64,000 nt of DNA from Melastoma dodecandrum (Eukaryota > Streptophyta > Magnoliopsida > Myrtales > Melastomataceae), in assembly GCA_029817715.1 (NCBI GenBank), contig JARUPY010000602.1:2187501-2251500 (forward strand), written 5' to 3'. A program made the position numbers and the translations under genes. The notes under the pieces are model-generated. The model was not told the DNA's origin. It did no database searches and saw only the letters and a list, made by a program, of their open reading frames with translations. Of the stretch, positions 9,955 to 20,794 are shown in pieces (the stretch's first letter is position 1; each line of letters opens with the position of its first letter).

Positions 9955-12900
9955 TTACCTGCTATCACCATCGCCACCATATTGGGTTGAATTACCATTC
10001 CAGAAAGCATTTCTATCCCCAAACCTGGCGTCATCCTCGTCGTGCTTCAGAGTATGAATGTTGCTCCCAAGTCGGGATGTCGTGGGTCTTCTACTCCTGT
10101 TTTCAACTTGGCCACTTGTAGGATGGACACTATATGCTGACCCCCTTGTGACCCCACCAGTCTGAAGGGTATCGTTAGGGCCTAAGACATCAAAACAAAA
10201 GCATATCAATGCTAGTTGATAGTTTCCATTACAAGAAATGTTCACCTGAAACAGCCGCTCAAACAACGTACCATAACCTGATCTGCCATCCTCGGATTCC
10301 GTTGTCCCAGAAGAGGGTCGGAAGTAACCGAGATAAGAGAATGGATTCACATAAGAGAAGATCCGTTTCAATAGTGAATAATTTCCTTCACTGTCGCCAT
10401 TTGAAGAACTATCGACAGTACTTTGTTGGTATGACGATGGGACATTTCCTCCACAAGAAACATCACAACTCTGATGCGGGACCACAATCAATGCTTGTCG
10501 GCCAGACAGGCCCAGTTCCAATAACGTTTTGCACAATTCTATAGAAAAATCAGGACTTTACAAATCATCCATGTTTATGAGTTGAAAACATAAAAAAGAG
10601 AGGCTCCTAGGCATGTCTAATGCAAGCTAATCCGCTAAAAATGAAATATACATAGTATCGAATGGATCACGGCATCTCACATTTTCTAAAACAGATTGTT
10701 ACAGGAAAATAGATCATATGACAGGATGAACATGACAGAGCAAATTAGCTTTAGAAGTTAGATAGATTCCACCTAGACCCAGCCTCAGAAATGATAGATT
10801 CAATAAAGAAAGAAAAATAAGCATAATAGCCTCATCAACCCAGCATGAAATCCATTCCATGGAGTAGCAAGGTGAATTTAAAGATGAAATACCTTAAAAA
10901 ACAATTAAAAACTAAGGAGAAAAAAGAAAGAAGGATACAAGGAATGGAAACGGTAAAGTGACTGGATTGTGCTCACCTGCATCGAGAAACACCTTGCGGG
11001 GATAAGGAGAGGCAAAGTTGTAAGATCCAATGGTGTTCTCACTTTTACTGTCAACAAACTCTTTCACTGTATTCAAAGTGTCTGTCAGAGAAAATTTATC
11101 CTGTATGCTTGCACCACTGGGAAGCCGAATATTTAGGTAGACATCACTTGACTGGCTGGCAGGACGCTCAGAACTTGTATTTACCTCTGGTTTGTCGCTA
11201 ACATCGTCCCTTTCTACAGAAGCCACATCTACCTTCAAATTTGAGTCAAGCACACTGACAACATCTGGGGAGGACTTCCCAACTTCATTTACTGGATTGC
11301 CACTATCGGCTAATCTAGACTCTTTTACTACTGCAACTTCGGATGAGGAAGGGTTTTCAAGGTTCTCTGATTTACCAGGATTTGAAGAGTCCCCACTGCT
11401 TGCTCTCTACTTCCATTTAACAAAATTCAACAAATTACTCGACCATGTGGACGGAGAAAGAAAACAAAATCAACTTCAGCAAGTACATCACTTTCGCCAA
11501 ACCTGAGCAATGTTTTCCTTTACTATGTCATCGCTAGGCAGTGAAGGTGAACCATCTGATGCCCCATAAACTTCTTCCAAATGACTGTTGGATGATGAAT
11601 TATCTCGATTCACTGCAGCCGTGATGGAATTGCTAGAAGTCGACTGTACAGGATTTCTAGCAGCTATAGCAGCAGTGAGAAAACTGGCAGTTGTTTCCTA
11701 CAAAATTTCACAAGCATAGTCTACAATAATCAGAAGACTAAACAATGCCATTGCCGTTTTCCTTATCAAATCATCAAAGGGATGAATCTATAAGCAACAA
11801 ATCTATAAAAACTGATTCTGTGAAGAACGTGTGAAATCCTATATGCATGCCAAAATATTGAACCATGGGCAGTATGTTTTTCCCTGTAATTCAGCCTTGA
11901 TATACATGCCAATGGACAAAATAATAGCAGCCTGAATGTTTGGTTTATAGGAATAGGGTTATACTTCCCTTATCAAAGAAACTCTAAGTTGACATGTCAA
12001 CTTCTTACTGAAAAAGCTTCGAGAATTCACCGACCAAAAAAATGTATGTCCACAGCTATGCTTATAAAGCCTGTCGATAGATTGTTGGGAATCATTAATA
12101 AATACGATGACAAATTGTTTTTACATAGTCAGAGCAGAAAAATTTTGAGGAAAAAAACAACTAAAATATGAAAAATGACGAGCACTTTGCTGTAACAAGA
12201 CCATGCATAGTCCTTATTAAACTCGAGTAGTAAAATAAGAAAATGGAATGTTTTTTCATGAAGAGTGGCACGCACAGGTAAAGACACTCCAAGCACAGAT
12301 TAACCCATGTTTAAAGGCATGCTCAGAGTACCTGTATTTGAAGACTCAGCCATGCCTTCTCCAGATTAGACGCTAAATCTTCAGGAGAAACAAATCCATC
12401 TGGATAAGGATATGAGAAAAAGAGGTGACAATGGGAGAATATGCTTGCAAATATGTTTTTCCTTCAGAACCTTGTATAACTTTCTTGTATACAGAAATTT
12501 AACATGGTTCTCCTCATTCTACATTCTTCCAGTATATGTTACCTTTCGTCCAGAGCTTCACTCCGTTGTGGCCAACAGCTGTTACACAAGGAACAGAGTT
12601 CTGAGGATCTGTACATCTGAATGTAAGGACAGACCCGTATATTCAATTCAAGATCAAGTAACGACTTTAACTGATAAAGTTTACGTCATCACACAAATTT
12701 ACAATGCAAGGACATACTAGTATATTCAGCTCAAGATCAGCAACACCTTTAACTGTGAAGTTAGGTGATCAAACATGAATTTACAATGGCCCAAATATAC
12801 AAAATTATATATCATGAGGAAAATGGTGAATTTAAAACTCAAATAATGATTATTAAAAGGGGGAAAAATAAAATGCCTCCTTCACACTATTACATAGAGT

Positions 12901-13981
12901 CGTCGACAGTGACTTTGCACTACATAAGCACAAGGAAGCAGAGCAAAAAAAGGATACACATTTTTGAGAAGTTTTCAGCATCTGTTGTTCTCTCAGGAAT
13001 ATGCAGTAGGATGCAATAATTTTTCACTGACTCGGACACCTGAAAGAACAAGAAATCCTCCGGTTAAGTTTATAAACATCAAAGCAGTGCTACAACCAGC
13101 ATACTGGAAAACCAACACATACATTCCCATCCTTCCAAGTAGAGTTCTCCATTTCTTCCGATTCAGCATTATCACCTGACATTGAAAATAAGGTGGTCAA
13201 AGATACAGAATGAAGTCATCAAACATCGATCGCCTTCTCCAATCATAGCCAGACGGACAGAAAGCCCTCAAAAATCTGCGATAGATGCCTTATCCACAAC
13301 TTTCGGCTATTCATCTATCCCCTAAATTTCAAATGCCTATTTACTTTTCATCCACCACAATCATTTCTCATTCTAAAATGAAAGACTTTTCTCCTTGTTT
13401 GAATAAGTGAAACAGTTCTCCGTTTATCCCTAATTTATCAGTCATCAATAATTCATGGTATTATCTCAAGCTACAATACCACATTGTTCAAAATTTTTCC
13501 AACCATTCAAAATGCTAGTCTCAACAACATATCGACGAACCACTATCACATGGAAATAACAGGGAAAGTCCCTCACGGGGGTCCCCAAAACAATATTGTT
13601 TGATGCCTCACATGTACTGCTCGTGACAGGAAAATCTTGCGAGAAACAAGGAAACGGGTTACAGAAGAAACAGAGTGACGGGACCCGTTAGCAAATTCAG
13701 GAAGCAGTGTGAAAAGGCCCTTTATATTGAAGGTAAGATCTGTCTAATTCTCCATAGGTAAATATCTTCCTGTGGAACCGGAAGGTACGCATATGCATTG
13801 TCAATGACGTATCACACACCAGCAAAGAATGGTGCCTCCCTTTTGGAGTAACCATGTGGCTTGAAACACAATGGAAATTACCAGAAATGTAGACAACAAA
13901 AAGCTTCTTCTGCGCCTTGGCAAGAGAAATCGCCTCCAGGATGGACCCGCCAAACGCGAGAGATGCAAGGGACGGCTCCAT
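9955..13981 (-). CDS. PUX11: Plant UBX domain-containing protein 11 (UBXN4/erasin-like)
   Basis: Adaptor that links ubiquitylated clients to the CDC48/p97 ATPase. Nine exons join in frame to 497 aa: 13981-13882, 13175-13123, 13039-12960, 12616-12543, 12399-12332, 11697-11503, 11406-10977, 10538-10272 and 10181-9955. The N-terminus (FGGSILEAISLAKAQKKLF, VYISG) is the thioredoxin-like UAS-type domain of UBXN4 relatives. It continues through NYCILLHIPE, NSVPCVTAVG and LASNLEKAWLSLQIQ. After a Ser-rich linker comes the UBX domain at about residues 285-375 (LNIRLPSGASIQDKFSLTDT, SYNFASPYPRKVF). The tail ends NIHTLKHDEDDARFGDRNAF. The last intron (10182-10271) is 90 nt and in frame, so its retention would not break the protein. 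The stop codon lies inside a good donor-like sequence. A 5' UTR probably extends toward 14600. Confidence 0.9.
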
Positions 13982-15456
13982 CACCTCAAAATTCCAAGGA
14001 AACAACTTTCAGAACCTGCAGAGGAAACATTCATGGAAAGAAGTCACCAACAAGCAATGCAACAGAGCTATGCCCCAGCATATCAACTCCATGGCCAGCA
14101 ACCCAAAATTCCCCAGACTATTCAAGCAAACATAGCACTCATTAACTCAGACAAATAATCAGTCAGGTAAATGCCTTTGCCTACGGCACCAACAGGAGGA
14201 CTCTATCATCTTTCACTACCTACCGGATTGTGTGTTACATCTAATGCATGGAGATTTGCCATGTCCTGAAACCTAAGGTGTAAAATCTAATCTATCGAAC
14301 TCCATTAAAATGCCTTTACCTGCACACTAATCAATCAGACCCAACACAATAATCCATGTTGCAGGCACAAACAATTCCATCACATCAAAACCTGCAAAGT
14401 AGACGTCAACAGGAAGTGGCCTAGGAACGGAACCCGATCAAATTAAACCACCCACGATGAGTACAACAGCAAAATTGGGCATCAATAATCAAAACCCAAC
14501 CCACAAAATTGAGAGGCGAATCGGAAAGAGGAGAATTATAACCATCCAAAACCTGGGTCAATCAGGACACGAATCCGGATGTCGGCAGGAACCTGGACTT
14601 GAGAAAGTTTTCGTCTTCACCCAAATTTCCAGAAGTCGGTAGGAAAACTTAAAAGGAGACGGAAGTAAAGAATTGGAACCGACAGCCAAAGAAGATCGAA
14701 TCTTTCTCGCGGAAAACGCCTCGAAGAATACAAATCCATTACATATCGATCCCTCAGTTCTAGTATTACCCGAATTCAACGCGATTAATATCGACTTTGA
14801 TAAAGTTTGTCGCACGGCTCCCGGATCCCGACCTTGGTCGTCGCCAAAGTCGCTGGAGGATCCATCGCTGCACCTTTTGGCCCCAAGTCCGGTCACCACG
14901 CGCCGCAGTAGGATTCCGAAGTCAGTAATGGTACATGTTTGGGCGTAGAATTCATCTGCATTGTCTCTAATTTGCATATTACAATTGAATGAAACTATAT
15001 CAAGTTTCTGAACACGTTAGGAGACATCCAACTTTCCACTTAGATGTGGCTCCACCTCCTTGACGGCTGCGACATGAGCTCCGGCGACATGTAGGCCGTT
15101 GTTGAAGGAACAAATGTGCAGCCACCGTGTACTCTGCCGCGGCTCCCCTGTAACTGAGTCTTAATCGAGGACGACACGCTGATAGGACATGAACCGACAA
15201 ACTACGGTCACTGAATCATCGGAGCGAGACCTCAGTACTTCGGTTTTGGGTTCCATTTCCTGCCAGGTTCTGAGGTTGTCAAAAAAGTTTGCCCAAAGGA
15301 TTGAAAGATTCTGGAAGTTAAACAGGAACCTGCACACATCTATCAGCTGTATCAGCCATTGAATAGACCGCACAGAAGCAAGAAAATTCGAGAATCCATT
15401 CAATGGATTTTTGCCTCCGTTCGTATATTATCCCCTTCTAGTACAAAAACACGCAC
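13982..15456. other. Region between PUX11 and the PMT gene
   Basis: Holds the 5' UTR and promoter of PUX11 and the 3' UTR of the PMT gene. A 139-codon minus-strand frame at 14558-14977 and plus-strand frames at 13861-14158 match nothing I recognise and overlap likely UTR. I do not call them genes. Confidence 0.4.
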
Positions 15457-17835
15457 CTATGTTGACGGCTGAGAGTTGTCCACAAGGAGTATCTTTTCGG
15501 GATGATAAGGGCCATTCTCCCCATGATAGACCCTGCCGTTCCATGTCATCTTCTCCACAATGCCTTTCACCCGCATAACTACGTCAACATGGTCTCGTAC
15601 TATGAGAACCCCTTCTGGACGAAGGATCCGGTAAATCTCGATGAGGATATCCACAGCATCACACCTACATTTCTTGAGTTAACCAAACAAAGCTCGAACA
15701 TCGACATGACTCATTATGAAAGTGGAACTGAAGAATATATCTGCTCACTTGTCCTGGTACATGGTGAAAATACCATCAGCATGAATCAAGTCGTAAGTTC
15801 GAGGATAAGTCGAGAAGGCCTCACACCTGCAACAATCAGATGGCTCACTGGCATGTCCTATAGGCAACAACAGTTGAAACATTCATAGTCCTAAGGATCT
15901 TACCAGTTCATGTAAGTCCCAATAAGTCCCCGTTCGTAGATGATGCCGAGGGTGTCGCTCTTCAAATCATGTGGAATCGCGTTCATAACCCAAACTGGAT
16001 AGTTCCCAAGTGCGGCAGCAAAGCCGCCGAGCCCTGCATTCATGTCCATTACATTTCTGAACCTTCCGTCGGTAAAGGATCCAACGATTACCCTGTATTG
16101 AGAAACCCTCCTCTTCCACAGCTGAGTATCGTCGTTAAATGTCTGGGCCATAATTCCTTGGACCAATCCACTTCTAATCCTTGGAGGAATCGCATTTAAT
16201 CTCTTCGGCCATTTCTCCACCGCACCTCCAGATGTATCGTGAATGTCTTTCACTTCAGAAAGTGGCGTAAGGCAAGCATCCATCCTTTTGTACCTATTCC
16301 GGCAATCAAACCCCAACCGAACATTTATGAAATCCAGAAATATGCAGCATATAATAAATGAGAACCGGCAGATGCTAGAGGTAGTTGTACCAGCCAGCGT
16401 CTGGATCGGATCCCACACAAAGCCGTGGCGCTTTCCATGCCCTCATCTTTTTGGCGCAGTTAACATGATTAGTAGGCTTTCTCCACACAGCAATTGGTCC
16501 TCTTTCCGCGACCTTCTTCCAGCACAACCGCCTCGCGAGATCTTCTAATTGGTTTTGTTCATTCTCCAAGTCTTCGGCCGATCTTTGCCAACCTTTATAG
16601 CTGTTTTTCCAACTAATCGGCGGACCTGATAACACCCAGTAACCCCCAGGGCGCAACACCCTGTCGATTTCTATCAGGTACAGGCCATCTTGGATGTTGT
16701 GAGCCACCCGTGCAGAACCATATGAAAGAAGAAATATGGCCTAAGTAACAGTAATAGCCTTGGCGAGAACTCGAGTTATTGCGGTAATAAAAGGGGAGAA
16801 TTTACGAGGATGAATACCGGAATCGGCCCACTTGATGAGGCACCGAGAACAGTGGGCCATGTCGAAGGATCTCGAAGGGAATGGGAGCCTGTTGGTGCTC
16901 AGGATGCCTAGCATCGCCGGGAGTCCTCTCTCTAGGGCAAACTGTACCTGAGCTTCGTGAATGTCTCTCGGGGCGACTGACATCGTGAGGATTTTGTAAT
17001 CCATCAAAGCTGCTCCGAAGCTTGCTACCTTCAGCGAACAAGTACCCAATCACTACGCCACCAAAACACATTGCTCTTCCTTATCATCAAACCAGCATCA
17101 AACTCTTACCCCGCAACCAATGTCGAGCACCGTCCTAACAGTGCCGGACCTAAGGGGCACGACCCGTTTGATCATCTCAACGTAGGACTTGGCGCCTGTT
17201 GGGAACGACGTCCCCCCACCAGGGAAGAAGATGCGGTCACCCTCGACGCGGACCCAGTTCTGGGACTGCTTGAGGACGGAGAGCCGGGTGAACGGGACAT
17301 TCCTGAACCAGGCATGGTCCCTGCTCTTGGGCCAGGGGAGAGTCTTCCGGTACCCAGGGGGAGGGCGGACGAGGCAGCGTAGCTTATCGTCGGGGGTTAG
17401 GGGGCAATGACGCTCCCGATGGAAGAACCTACGGGTGGGGAAGAGGAGTTCGCGGGAAGGGTCGTGGCAGGGGGAGTAGTTGGTGAAGTTGCGGGGGCAG
17501 AAAGGGAAGGAGGAGGGGGAGGAATTTGAGGAAGGGGAGAGAGTGGAGGGGAGCTGGTGGTGGGGGTAGAAGTCGAGATCGGCAGAGGCGGGGGTCGTGG
17601 TTGTTGTTGTTGTGGGTGGTGGTGGTGGTGGGGGGAAGGAGGTGGAGGTGGAGGTGGAGTTGGAGTTGGGTTCGCAGGGGGAGGAGAAGTGGGTGAAGGT
17701 GGAGGTGGGGATGGAGGAGGAGGAGGAGGTGAAGGAGGAGGAGCCGATGAGGAAGGAGAAGAGGCAGAAGACAGCGAGGAGGAGAGTCTTGAGGACAAGT
17801 AACGAGGTTGTTGTTGTCCTTGTCTGGACAGCCAT
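15457..17835 (-). CDS. Probable methyltransferase, PMT family (PMT15-18 type)
   Basis: Golgi type II membrane protein of the QUASIMODO2-like putative S-adenosylmethionine methyltransferase family, linked to pectin methylation. Six exons give 636 aa: 17835-17110, 17028-16818, 16688-16391, 16293-15904, 15826-15749 and 15664-15457. The signal anchor is at about residues 12-31 ([18 protein letters not shown]). A long Ser/Pro/Thr low-complexity stem follows. The conserved part starts [12 protein letters not shown] and runs through [28 protein letters not shown] and SAM motif I VLDIGCG. Then [27 protein letters not shown] and the second methyltransferase fold ([40 protein letters not shown]). The start at 17835 is the first ATG of the frame; nothing upstream resembles the family. 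The promoter is crowded by the foldback repeat that begins about 260 bp upstream. Confidence 0.92.
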
Positions 17836-18096
17836 GGGTTCGCTCTGCCTTTTTGTTCTTCTTGATGGGATCTCCACCTTCCTCAGCAGTTTGTTCTGCT
17901 CCTTGTTCCTGGTCTGATTCTGATTGGGGGGATGTTCGAAGTGAAGGCAAGTAATATTTTTCAAAAAGTGGGCAGGGCAGCCGACGACAACTCATGATTT
18001 TTACTTTATGACAAGGGGGAAGATGGAGATGGAGTCGGAGGTCTCTCGGTTTCTCTCTGGGGTTTGTTGCCACCGTCGCGGAAGCGTCCAACAGCA

Positions 18097-19480
18097 TTCC
18101 GTTATTTACTAAAATCAATTTTTTTAAGTAAACTTTACTAAAAATCGACTATTTTTAATAAATTGTTTAATAAAAATTAATATAGTGTTTAATAAAGTTT
18201 ACTAATTTTTTACTCTTCACAGTTAGTAAAGTTTACTAATTTACGTTTAATAAAGTTACCCGGAAATTTTTAGATTATTTTAATAACCGTTTACCAAAAA
18301 TATAGGTGATTTCCATATTTTTTTAGTAACTTTTACTAAAATATTGTTCAAGTTTTGTAAATGGTTACTAAACTTTTTAGTAAATTTGTAATCCGATTTA
18401 CTACTTGTATTTTAGTAACTTTTACTAATTTTTTATTATTCATTTTTAGTAAACTTTATTAATTTTATTTAGTAAAATTTCAATGTTTAGTAATTTTTCC
18501 GGTTCGCTTTCGAACGAAATTAGTAATGATTTACTAATTTTTTAAAGAAAATTAGTAAAATACTGTCGAACATAGTAAAATCGTTTATAAATTATGATTT
18601 TTTTTAGTAATGTTTTATTAATTTTAGAGCGAAATTTTCATGAAAATTTAGTAAACAGTTACTAAATTTTTTAGTAATTTACTAACCTAAACAGTACATT
18701 CCGAACCTAACTACTAACATATGGTCATTGTGAAATTACTATTTTACCCCCGCGGTAAAGTTACAAAAACCTTGAAATGTCGGTCATGTCGGCACGTCTC
18801 AACGGCCTGCGGGGTTAAAATAGTAATTTCACAATGACCATAGGTTAGTAGTTAGGTTTGGAATGTACTGTTTAGGTTAGTAAATTACTAAAAAATTTAG
18901 TAACTCTTTACTAAACTTTCATGAAAATTTCGCTCAAAAATTAGTAAAACATTACGAAAAAAAATCATTTTCGGTAATTTACAAACGATTTTACTATGTT
19001 CAACAATATTTTACTAATTTTCTTTAAAAAATTAGTAAATCATTACTAATTTCGTTCGAAAGCGAACCGGAAAAATTACTAAATATTGAAATTTTACTAA
19101 ATAAAATTAGTAAAGTTTACTAAAAATGAACAGTAAAAAATTAGTAAAAGTTACTAAACTACAAGTAGTAAATCGGATGACAAATTTACTAAAAAGTTTA
19201 GTAATCATTTACTAAACTTGAACAGTGATATTTTAGTAAAAGTTACGAAAAAAAATGTGGAAATCACCGATATTTTTCGTAAATAGTTACTAAAATAATC
19301 TGGAAATTGCCGGGTAACTTTACTAAACGCAAATTAGTAAACTTTACTAACTGTGAACAGTGAAAAATTAATAAACTTTATTAAATACTATACTAATTTT
19401 TACCAAACAATTTACTAAAAATAGTCGATTTTTAGTAAAGTTTACTAAAAAAAAGTCGATTTAGTAAACAACGTAACGGT
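18097..19480. mobile_element. Giant inverted-repeat (foldback) element, about 660-bp arms
   Basis: The left arm (about 18097-18755) is matched in reverse complement by the right arm (about 18806-19480), leaving a spacer of about 50 bp. Landmarks pair across the axis. GGTCATTGTGAAATTACTAT (18723-18742) pairs with ATAGTAATTTCACAATGACC (18820-18839), and TTCCGGTTCGCTTTCGAACG pairs with CGTTCGAAAGCGAACCGGAA. The outer ends begin CCGTTA on both sides. The arms are packed with TTTACTAA/TTAGTAAA motifs, themselves near-palindromic, so a transcript would fold into a very long hairpin. There is no coding capacity. I found no convincing target-site duplication, so the superfamily is open. It sits just upstream of the PMT gene. 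Confidence 0.9.
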
Positions 19481-20794
19481 TACGTGCACGTACCGTTAGC
19501 CGCTTCCCAGCGTCAGAAGGGAAAAATTATTTATATAAATTTTTTCAAAATTCTCAAAAAATTCAATTAGTTACCCAAAATTTTGAAGAAACTTTAACGA
19601 GTCCAAAACGGAAAGTAAAAGATATTTGAAAAGGTAATAGTACCCTCTGGATTGGCAATGGTGGGGTAGTCGAAAAATTGAAACATGATAGGAATACTCT
19701 AAACAGGGTCAAGATAAGAACGTGGATGAAACATGTGAGAAATCAAGAAAGCTCCTTTGACATCATAATGTGCAAATAATTGGAAATTGTGAATAAGAAA
19801 TCAACTATTCTCATAGATTAAAATTGAAATTTATCCTTAGGGAGAATGTTTAAAACACTTTTGTAAAAAATAGGTATCGGAAACGATAAATGAATGGCTA
19901 TCATTAATTCGAATGATTGCCCCACTGTGTTATCACTAATCTCATTCTTCCTCCGATGGTGAATGCTTACTAAGTCAATTACAAGTGTTATGCTCCTGGA
20001 TTGTTTATCAATCCCCATCGGTCATGCTTTTAACCTGGGGTTTTGTTCCATTTTACCGTTAATGAAAAAAAAATTGCAAAATAAGGTAGAAAATTTCAAA
20101 ATTTCTGAAATACGACCCTAAGAGTCGAACTTTATAGGTTATACTTTGCTTAAAAAGGAAGTCGAACTTATAGAGTTCGGCTTTCAAAAAGTCCCGTTAA
20201 GGAAGTCGAACTCTATAAGTTCGACTTTCAAAAATTAAGAAACCTACCTTGTTTCGCGAACTTTTTTCCGACTTACCTCGTTTGGGAACATTGCTCTCTG
20301 ACCTGGCCCCTCTTGAACACCATGCACAATACAAAAAAGATAACCAGTGTCCTAGTTTGTGTTGCTGGCCTAGTCATGGTGTTTGAAAACCAATTTACGG
20401 GTATTAGTAAAAAATTTCAACTTTATTTCGTGAAATATTTTTACTTATTAACTTTATATTGGAACAAAACACTGAGCTTCACTATAAACATTGTTGCTGT
20501 CCGCTTTTGTTTTGTTTTTCCATTTTATAAAACAAGCAAGAATTATTCTTATTTTATTTTTATATACCTCCCTATAGAAAAACCAAAGATATCTCAACAT
20601 CTCCCCCAGAAAAAGAAAGTAGCGCGAGTATTAGCCTGTCAAACGGGACATGTTGTCCAAAAAAATAGATATACAAAGAGCAATGCAGCTCTGTTATACC
20701 AACTGTAAACCGCAACATATGAGCCAGCTATCATCTCGTATATCCTCATCAGGTGTTTAATGATTTACTGGTGCTGGAAGAAATACCCTGAATA
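19481..20794. other. AT-rich intergenic region between the foldback element and EPSIN
   Basis: AT-rich DNA with no gene. It holds a pair of hairpins at 20159-20227, listed separately. The end near 20640-20794 is probably the 3' UTR of the EPSIN gene. Confidence 0.45.
20159..20227. repeat. Paired short hairpins with a 25-bp palindromic unit
   Basis: The unit AAGTCGAACTTATAGAGTTC (20159-20178) and the unit AAGTCGAACTCTATAAGTTC (20203-20222) are reverse complements of each other over most of their length. Each also folds on itself around a TATA-like centre. A third, weaker relative (GAGTCGAACTTTATAGG) lies at about 20122-20138. Confidence 0.6.

Noticed and set aside
14558..14977. 139-codon minus frame between PUX11 and the PMT gene
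   Set aside because: No recognisable domain; lies in probable PUX11 5' UTR.
17557..17917. Plus-strand Gly/Val-rich open frames
   Set aside because: They are antisense shadows of the proline/threonine-rich PMT exon 1.
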